In this document: in pieces, positions 55,875 to 64,000 of the stretch
Position numbering within the stretch: the first letter of the stretch is position 1
How the letters are laid out: every line of letters starts with the position of its first letter
NCBI RefSeq assembly: GCF_000699445.3
Contig: NC_067195.1
Location: 82,082,569-82,146,568, forward strand
DNA length: 64,000 nucleotides
Source of the DNA: Schistosoma haematobium
Lineage: Eukaryota; Platyhelminthes; Trematoda; Strigeidida; Schistosomatidae
Direction of reading: 5' to 3'
Made by a program: the position numbers and the translations under genes
Notes under the pieces: model-generated
Told to the model about the DNA's origin: nothing
Seen by the model: the letters and a program-made list of their open reading frames with translations, nothing else
The model's database searches: none

Positions 55875-56654
55875 ATATATGAGGGTATATCAATTCATCA
55901 ATACCATCATCATCATCATCATCATCGTCATCTAATATTAAATTACACTCTATTATCAACTATCAATTCATTACTCCATGTCAATTATACACCCACAGTA
56001 AACAATACATATAACAATAATAACAATAATAATAATGTTGTTATTATTATTATTAATTTATAGAAAGCAGAAAACGCCACTCCATCGATCACATTCCTCA
56101 AGAGAATTTATCATGATTATCATCTCTGAATAAATCATTTTCACTCCATCTAACACATCTCAATTATACAATGTAAACTGGTTGGTTGGTTGGTTGGTTG
56201 ATAAACAGTAATTAATTGAAGCTTCTCAATTTCACAACAATTGGTTGACTGATCACTTGTAACCAAGCAACCAACTTGTAAGCAACATCTGAAACACCAA
56301 CAACGGCAATAACAATAACAATAATGATAACAACGACAGCAAAACAACGAGAAGAAAAAGAGAAATTTTCAAATACAAGGTGGAATTATGTGTGTGTATG
56401 TGTGTGGAAAGTTTGGTGTGTGTATTTGTAGATGGGAGCTGGATTTGAGCATAACTGGGGCATTGAGGAGAGTGAGGAGTGGTAAACTGATTGAATGTCA
56501 TTCTTTCACCTATCCCTCCTTCTCTTCACCTCCCACCTATTCACTCTTTCAATTGGAATTCATTTGCATTTTTTTATTGAATGAATCGGGAGGTGTTTGT
56601 TTTTCTGTTTATTTTCATGGATGAGTAAGTTGGCTCACTGATCTCCGAAATAAA
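55875..56654 (+). repeat. 780-bp inverted repeat, left arm
   Basis: Every base position p in this arm pairs with 113977 minus p in 57323-58102, with no indel. All stretches compared by eye are identical. It includes a (CAT)n tract, (AAT)n tracts, a GGTT tetranucleotide tract (56180-56200) and a TGTGTG-rich patch. The mirrored open frames (such as 56388-56624) look like accidental translations. No gene recognised. Confidence 0.97.
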
Positions 56655-57322
56655 TATCTTTAAAACAGTTTTCTTTAAGTTATCTATTAGTTTTAATCGA
56701 TCTATTTTAAAACGTTATCTTTTACTTTAATTACCAAAACGATGTCAACCTAGTCATTATCATAGAATGACAGTCAAGTATTATACTAGATAAATTGTAA
56801 TATTTCTGAAGCGTTACGAAATTTGCATTTGATTTTTCCCCAATAATTAATATAAATTATGTTACAGTCAGCGACTCATTATCAATAACTTTATCGATAA
56901 GGTAAGGTTGGAGTTTCTCGAATATTGTCAAGAACCTAATTAAATTTCATATGAGAAAATAATTTATTGTTGATTAAAACACTTCTGTTTCCTAAACAAT
57001 CAAAGGATTAATGGAAATCAGATATGTTGGAAAGTAATTCAGTGTACGAATGACTTCCGTATGGAGCACGAAAGAATACCAGGTGCCACTACATACGTTT
57101 TGCTTTGTAATTCAATAATCGTCACTCTCATGGTTTCAGTACTATACCTAAGAGTGAATCAAGAAATATTACATCTAGGAGTCAGTACAGCACAATTTAG
57201 ACACTGAATAGATGAACAGACTTCCACATTTATGGCTTCATTCAGTTGGAGATTATTTACAAACACGAAGCTGTTTACTTACTGCTAATGACTAATCTGA
57301 TCGAAATTTTCGTTCTAAACTG
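56655..57322. other. 668-bp unique spacer between inverted arms
   Basis: AT-rich spacer with no recognised repeat or coding sequence. Confidence 0.8.
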
Positions 57323-58102
57323 TTTATTTCGGAGATCAGTGAGCCAACTTACTCATCCATGAAAATAAACAGAAAAACAAACACCTCCCGATTCATTCAA
57401 TAAAAAAATGCAAATGAATTCCAATTGAAAGAGTGAATAGGTGGGAGGTGAAGAGAAGGAGGGATAGGTGAAAGAATGACATTCAATCAGTTTACCACTC
57501 CTCACTCTCCTCAATGCCCCAGTTATGCTCAAATCCAGCTCCCATCTACAAATACACACACCAAACTTTCCACACACATACACACACATAATTCCACCTT
57601 GTATTTGAAAATTTCTCTTTTTCTTCTCGTTGTTTTGCTGTCGTTGTTATCATTATTGTTATTGTTATTGCCGTTGTTGGTGTTTCAGATGTTGCTTACA
57701 AGTTGGTTGCTTGGTTACAAGTGATCAGTCAACCAATTGTTGTGAAATTGAGAAGCTTCAATTAATTACTGTTTATCAACCAACCAACCAACCAACCAGT
57801 TTACATTGTATAATTGAGATGTGTTAGATGGAGTGAAAATGATTTATTCAGAGATGATAATCATGATAAATTCTCTTGAGGAATGTGATCGATGGAGTGG
57901 CGTTTTCTGCTTTCTATAAATTAATAATAATAATAACAACATTATTATTATTGTTATTATTGTTATATGTATTGTTTACTGTGGGTGTATAATTGACATG
58001 GAGTAATGAATTGATAGTTGATAATAGAGTGTAATTTAATATTAGATGACGATGATGATGATGATGATGATGGTATTGATGAATTGATATACCCTCATAT
58101 AT
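57323..58102 (-). repeat. 780-bp inverted repeat, right arm
   Basis: Reverse complement of 55875-56654. Identity ends sharply at both edges (G at 57322 and G at 58103 break the match). The Asp-rich frame at 58018-58227 comes from the GAT repeat and is not a gene. Confidence 0.97.
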
Positions 58103-58799
58103 GTGTTGTAATGCAAAGTGATTTTATTTTGTTTACTCAAATGTTAATTTTGTTATTTAACTTATCTATTAGCCTCGGAGGCAAATATATTTGTTTCATT
58201 AATGAAAACTATATCATTTTTATGTAAATTATATTCTAGATATTTATGCAATTTTCCCCAGTTTTTTTTTCTATTCAGGTCAAATACAATAATAATTTGA
58301 TTATAATATGAGGTTATATAACAAATAAATTGTTCATCTATATATATGGATGAATCAGTCAGTTTTCGCTAATTCAATAAAGTTTGTTTGACTGTTTATT
58401 TTCTTGATATAACTATTTTCCTACAGCGACATTCTGAATAGGACTGGGTTAACGGTTGTTTACTTATTTCTAAACAATTCTAATCTGTCATATCTTATAT
58501 AGGATCTGTGAAATTTAATTGATATATTTACATTCAGTAAGCTGTGTTCCTTGTTGATAGTATTCAATACTAATGTGATAGAATAAGGAGTTTTTCTAAT
58601 AGTGTCGAATAATTCTACAAGTTCTTTTTATTTAAAATGTTTTAATAATCATTTAGTAAGAGTTTGTAATTTTTTGTTGTTGATATTCTCAACCGAAATT
58701 TATTAGTTTATACTGTTATATATTCATTCTGAATGGATTGTTTTTATAAAGAGTTTAGTAGAAAGCTTATAGTGATATTTACTATTTAACTAACAGTAG
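58103..58799. other. AT-rich DNA, no gene seen
   Basis: Nothing recognised. Confidence 0.5.
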
Positions 58800-59030
58800 A
58801 ATGAAGTACTCGTGTTTCATTCTGTTTAGGATTGTTCTGATGGACATTTTTGGATTCCAGTGTTGATGTTTACACAGATACCTAAACCTAGTACATATCG
58901 CTTCAAATAAAATGATGTTCTCTACTGATCTAATGAGTTTCGAAAGCGGAAGTTACTGGGTTCAAAATTTACTGTGAACATCAATACAAGGATCTAAGCG
59001 GGAGTCACAAGTAGTATTAAACATACATTG
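58800..59030 (-). repeat. Family A (Sm-alpha-like), decayed copy
   Basis: Plus-strand sequence shows TGTTGATGTTTACACAG and GGGTTCAAAATTTACTGTGA, matching tRNA-like and tail portions of family A in mixed orientation. The ribozyme is lost. Confidence 0.4.
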
Positions 59031-61689
59031 TGAACTTTATTGTTGGCATTATACCAAAAATTTATTTATTTCGATATAAATTGTGCTCATCTGATGTTGT
59101 TTTTAGATGAATAATGAAATGGTCGTAATTTACTTATGAAGCTTACAGAAAACGTCAACAGTGAATGTTGTCTCTACTTCGAATTTAAAATTACTACCAT
59201 GACTGTTTAGTTTGTCTTATTGTTACTGTTGTTCTCTTTCGTTTATAGGTTACTGATGTTTCATGTGTGAAACGAAGAGAACAACACTTTAGTTCTAATC
59301 ATTAAAACAATCATTAGTTTGTTTTAATTTTTTACTGATAAACAAGACTGACTAAACAAAACTACTACTAGAATGTATGAAATCTATTCTTTACTTACCA
59401 TAGTTCGCTTATGCAGTAGAGTAAGCATCGAAAGCTTCAAGTAACCTTTAATAATAAACCATTACCATAAAGCATAGTGAATATGCAAGGGAAGGTTGTG
59501 TTCCTGAGTAAATATCTTTGTGTTACAGTCAATTAACACGAATTAGAGTGCAACAATCATGAACACTTACATGGACAAAAATATCACCACATTGGTAAAT
59601 TTAATAATTTGAGTATTGTTACCAATGTAATAACTATAATATCAAAGGAATAACTATTAAACACCATGGGCTATTAATCACTTAGATGGTATATATAAAT
59701 TTCTGTTAGTCTCTACAATAGTTCTTAAAAACAAATTTTTAGCCTAATGTTGTTTCATACCCTTTCTTCATTCCTTTAGAATACGTATTCCTCGTATTCA
59801 GTTTCTTACTGCAGCTAATATGGCGTCTTTAAACTACTCTTCCCATTTTACATTATGTTAATATTATTCTCTGAATGTACCAAGTGAATGTATGACAGCT
59901 TAAACCAACACTTATATGTTATAGGTTTTTTGTTCTTTATGATTAAAGATTGACTATACGAAATATGTATCATCAAATGTCTACACAATTTTATGATCAA
60001 TCACCTTCTACTTTAATTCGTACAATCTTGACTGATAAAGTAGTTTGAATGAAAGGTAACTAAAGATTGCCAAATGATGATCTGACATAAAATGATTGAA
60101 TATTGCGTTAAGTTTTGTCTATAAGTGTCCACTACTTGGTTTCGGTACATCTAATGGTTTTGATTAACCATTAAAATACTTATTTGACATGATTCAAAAG
60201 CGATTAGCTTAACGTAGATTCATTCATCTGTTTTTATTCTTTTGAATCTTAAGTTTCAATATTATACTACTTAACCGATTCCCTTACAATACAACTTGTT
60301 AACTAGTTGTTCATATTTGATAATACTAGCCATTTTGAATTCTCTCTTATTCATATTTATTCAAAATAAGAAACTATTACATAGCAATAGTTAGCCGTTA
60401 ATTTTAAGCTTAAATTTATCATGAATATAAAAATAGTGTTTTGCTTACGATATATATCTGTATATATATATATATATTTCGATTACTTTCTTATACAATC
60501 ATATGATGAACGGAATTTTGAATGAATTTCATAGAAACCACCACATAAATTCTAGTCTGAAATAAATATAATTTATTCGTAACAACTGTAGTTGTGTTTA
60601 TTAAAAGTTATGTCAAATTGTAATCTGATTATGTGACATTTCTACTTAAATATTACGAAATAAATCCGAGTTTACTTGACCGATTTAAGTTATTCGTTTA
60701 TCATTTTTTGTTGTTGTTGTTGCGTATTAAAATTGTCATGAATCGTTGTGTTTTTATTAAGAACTTTCGAACTGTTACAAGACATTGCCAGTTCAATGCT
60801 GTTAGAAGATAAATAGTATAAGGAGACTATTTTATATATTGTCAATTGTGTAATAGTTAACACGATAAACTCTTTTCTTTTTTCAAAGTTTGTATTTGAG
60901 AAAAAAAGGTAATACGATACGTGTCTGTGAATTTTTAACGCATTTATTTCACCCTGTTCAGCATTTGTTCATTATCTATCATCTTTTCGTTCATTCATTC
61001 ATTCAGTAAGTAAATATTACTTGTCAGAGCATAGATTTTACTGAGGATTTCATTTCAAGAACTGATTTTCACATCGTTTGCTTTTTTTCCCCTAGCAAAC
61101 CGAGATTCACCACAATGGCGTATTCACAGATAACATACATAGATAATTTTAGATGATTGGAGTTAAGTCCCTTATAAAATCTGAATTCATATCTACTAAT
61201 AATCCAATAAATAAACGTTAAAAAATGTTTGAAAATGCTAGATAGTGTATTTTTATTGAACGTTAAAAAAGGATGATTATCCTAATACCAAATTCATTTC
61301 AAGTTAGAAAAATTGATAATTTTGTCATCAGATTAGTCAAAATACAAGTAATTCACATTAACCATTATAAAATTAGGTATAGGCTAGTATAATATTAATG
61401 AAATAAATGAAAAAGAAAAACACATTTCGCGAACCAATTTTAAAAGGCATAAGTGAATTCATCCCTGGATTTATTTATTTATTAAAAACTGACTCTATCT
61501 ATCATCAAAATGGTAAACAATATTATTATTCTTCCTTAAGAAGAGCTTAATCTATATCTGATGAAACTTGGTAAACGATTAAACAGAATGCCAGAGATTA
61601 CCTTTTCACATTTATCAAAGAGAAAATGTGTAAGTTGATGTGTAAGATTGTTTCTTCGAAGTAAATAATTCACTGTCTTAAGCAATCAG
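59031..61689. other. AT-rich DNA, no gene seen
   Basis: A (TA)n tract at about 60448-60477, TTG repeats at 60710-60722 and CATT repeats at 60991-61005. No coding sequence or shared repeat recognised in 2.6 kb. Confidence 0.5.
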
Positions 61690-61960
61690 TGTACCGAGTG
61701 TATCAGAGACTGCAAGAATTCTAGACCTACACTTCATGCGAGGTGACACTCATTAGCATAGTTTACCTGCTATATTGAACTGTGAAGCTTGGTGATGAAG
61801 GTTCGAATCTCAAAGAGAGCATCAGTTACTTTAAAATTACGAGTGTACACTGCTGACGAGTTCCAGGTAGCATGAGTCCAAAACTACTAGTCAACTACCT
61901 ACAGCTGCCAGATTACATTTTAACATAAGTCGATGTTGAGTCAGTTAAAGTGATGACCAC
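61690..61960 (+). repeat. Family C plus copy, dead ribozyme
   Basis: tRNA-like remnant (AAGGTTCGAATCTCA near 61798), hammerhead 5' core CTGACGA with GTTCC intact near 61855, then GAGT in place of GAAA, and a tail (CAACTACCTACAGCTGCCAG). Confidence 0.6.
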
Positions 61961-62934
61961 ATTTCAGCTTGACCGATGGGACTCAATCAGTACTACATAG
62001 AACTAAGTAAATATAAAACTGGTGACTACTCACTTATCGATCAGTTGTATTCAAGTATGTCTGTTGCATGGTTAATTATAAATGGCAAACAAAAATATCA
62101 GAATACTACTGTCACAATTGCAGTTCATTAAATAAGATAGCTATAAAAGCTTTTTTTATCAGAAGTTCAAACCGACTTATGATTTTTGTCTGGCTTTCAC
62201 CATACAGTGAAAGGAAAATAAGACATCAAATATACTCATTGTAAACGGTTTAGTTATACTATTTGAGAATATTATTTTACATCTGTGATTGATTGGACCG
62301 ATCAATCAGAAATAGAGGTGAGAATAATTATAAATAGTAAAAATGTCTCTTTGAAAGAATAACAACAAACTAATGATTTTCATTTGAAAAATATTAGATT
62401 GTAATTAGATTTTTATAATTTGTTAGATATCATAAATAGTGATGGACTAGCTCTAAAACACAAAAACCCTGGCCTCGGTCTCTAGGGGGTTATGGGTGAG
62501 TATTAATGAAGAATCCTATCATATGACGAAAGAGCTTTCAGACAATTGTTTCATAATTTCCAATTGTTGTTTATGTAACATAGGTTCATGATATAAACTA
62601 TTATCTAAAGATTGATCACAGTGCATAATCTCATAAACATCCCTGATTGTATTACGTGATATGAAAATGTTATGGTGTAATGGTGGTATTTAATATATGA
62701 TTAGTGGTCCGAAACAATAAACAAATACAAAAATTACTAACCATTAAGTAGTTCTACTCTATTTATTGGTCCTGTTAACAGCGAAATCTGTTCGAATAGT
62801 TAATTTTAGGTGAAATTATTGTTAAATTAGTAACCAAGATAAGTCAACTTAATAAGTTAAACTCACCTTAATTTATAACATCAATGCATCTAGCAAGAGG
62901 TTTTTGTAATGATCTTAGGATTCAGAAAGCCAAG
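61961..62934. other. AT-rich DNA with a faint family B remnant
   Basis: At 62450-62560 a plus-strand trace (TGAAGAATCCTATCATATGA then CGAAAGAGC) matches the hammerhead region of family B. Otherwise nothing recognised. Confidence 0.45.
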
Positions 62935-63300
62935 TTGGCCTTGATCAGACTACGTTGTGGGGATTCGGGTGGTTATTGTGAGCGATTATTAGAGATCTTG
63001 AACGAAATGGCTCGAAATCGTTTACAATAAAGCACTTGCATCCATTCTTTGTGTTCTCTCAAATCCTGAGATTTTAAGTTCCTCATAATTCATTTTTGGT
63101 TTTATTCCACTAACTTATATTCTGTATTCGAGTCGTAGTTTAAATGCTCAAACTTTTCAATTACCACTGATACTGTTACCACCTCCACTATCATGGATTT
63201 CAGCCTGAAGGCTTCTTAGCGGTATGCCGATGAGATATGACAACTTGAACCGATGTAAATACGCACAGTTTGTTTCTTGTGACTAACTGACTGACTATTT
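62935..63300 (+). mobile_element. RTE-like 3' end
   Basis: Starts in the coding tail (GAACGAAATGGCTCGAAATC then ATCCATTCTTTGTGTTCTC), passes through a 3' UTR and ends GACAACTTGAACCGATGTAA then CTAACTGACTGACT. Decayed and 5'-truncated. Confidence 0.7.
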
Positions 63301-63409
63301 AAATTCAGTGGTTTATCATGTAAAATGACAATGTTTGATCGAAGGATATTGATCATGAATCTTAAAGTGATCATTAACGCTCAGAACCTAAGTACCTAAG
63401 TTACACAAA

Positions 63410-63620
63410 TGTTTTTTTGTTATTTCACTGATTTACATTTTCTTCGCGAATCGTATCTTGGATATCTAATTTTTCCTACTACCACTGACACTGATATCAA
63501 CTGTATTATGCTGGGATTCGCCCTGACAATTTTGATTCGTGGTGCTAATGGAACACAGCAATTTGAACTATTGTACACATATGCCAGACTCTACATTGAG
63601 TAAGACTGACTGACGGACTA
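63410..63620 (+). mobile_element. RTE-like 3' tail, diverged second copy
   Basis: CAATTTGAACTATTGTACAC followed by GACTGACTGACGG resembles the tail at 63.24-63.30 kb, giving two tails in the same orientation. The 64-residue frame (63409-63603) is the UTR translation. Confidence 0.5.
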
Positions 63621-64000
63621 GAAATTAGTCACTTTATTGAAATGGTTACAAACTACTTATTCCATCCAGAAGTAGTAGTTTTTCTACTGATCAGTTGTAT
63701 TTTTTTAATAAATTATCTTTCACTGATATTGGTTGTCATTGAAATTGCACAAGAGATTTATGTCTCTTCTCTTCATAATTTTTGGCAACCTTAATACTAC
63801 TACTACTAATAATAATAATAGAAGTAATAATCATTGCAACGAACAAGCGTATGTGTGTACGTCATATGCAATTAGATAAGTATCTCTTTCTCCTCTTTTT
63901 CTTCTTCGATTATATCAGTTTATTGAACAGTATTAAGGTAATATTGTCTGCTAGCTGTCATGATAACAGTTAATTCGCTTCATTTTGTTTGATCTGCATC
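63621..64000. other. AT-rich DNA, short ACT/AAT tract
   Basis: An (ACT)n-(AAT)n tract lies at 63797-63820. No gene seen. Confidence 0.5.

Noticed and set aside
58018..58227. 69-residue frame with an Asp run
   Set aside because: It comes from the GAT repeat at the edge of the 780-bp inverted repeat.
61095..61130. A pyrimidine tract plus AG followed by CAAACCGAGATTCACC, faintly like the expected KPIQCW innexin exon
   Set aside because: The frame does not give the conserved residues, no donor follows, and the similarity is too short to be meaningful.
63715..63850. Possible fifth family D copy
   Set aside because: Only TCTCTTCTCTTCA-like words match. The order of other landmarks is absent.

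Overview
The window looks like blood-fluke (Schistosoma) nuclear DNA. It is strongly AT-rich and packed with diverged repeats. I recognise tRNA-like repeats carrying hammerhead ribozymes (the Sm-alpha satellite/SINE type), 3' ends of RTE/SR2-like non-LTR retrotransposons, and a Penelope-like GIY-YIG fragment. The species cannot be fixed from the sequence alone.

The only host coding sequence I can support is one internal exon at 45578-45925 (+). It encodes the N-terminus and most of the first membrane segment of an innexin (invertebrate gap-junction protein), behind an unusual Gly/His/Ser-rich extension. It has a clear splice acceptor and donor, both in phase 1. No further innexin exon is visible in the following 18 kb. 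Most of the window is therefore probably intron of this gene, or intron plus upstream intergenic DNA.

Layout. From 1 to 16 kb: AT-rich DNA with many decayed copies of a tRNA-like hammerhead repeat (here family B), an inverted Sm-alpha-type composite at 10.45 kb (family A), and a fold-back element at 11.7 kb. From 16.3 to 18.4 kb: an RTE tail followed by a Penelope GIY-YIG pseudogene and an unidentified ORF. From 19.6 to 23.3 kb: family B copies, an LTR-like block, an RTE 3' end, and a third tRNA-like hammerhead family (C) at 21.3-21.6 kb. From 24.4 to 25.7 kb: TAG microsatellites joined to a repeat called family D. From 27 to 34 kb: RTE tails, family B copies and a 98-bp-arm palindrome. From 34 to 45.3 kb: LTR-like blocks, fold-back elements with 13-bp target duplications, a readable RTE C-terminus (minus) and an SR2-like tail (minus). 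At 45.6 kb: the innexin exon. From 46 to 55.7 kb: the best-preserved hammerheads, an SR2-like reverse transcriptase pseudogene and a second 437-bp family A composite. From 55.9 to 58.1 kb: an inverted repeat with two 780-bp arms that show no indel and no mismatch where compared. From 58 to 64 kb: AT-rich DNA with scattered fragments and two RTE tails.

The main biological theme is ribozyme-bearing non-autonomous repeats. Three families combine a tRNA-like pol III box with a hammerhead motif. Several copies keep every core nucleotide and paired stems, one of them with a compensatory base-pair change. Many loci are arranged as inverted pairs that place a hammerhead on each strand. Other copies have lost the ribozyme, and one dead lineage occurs twice.
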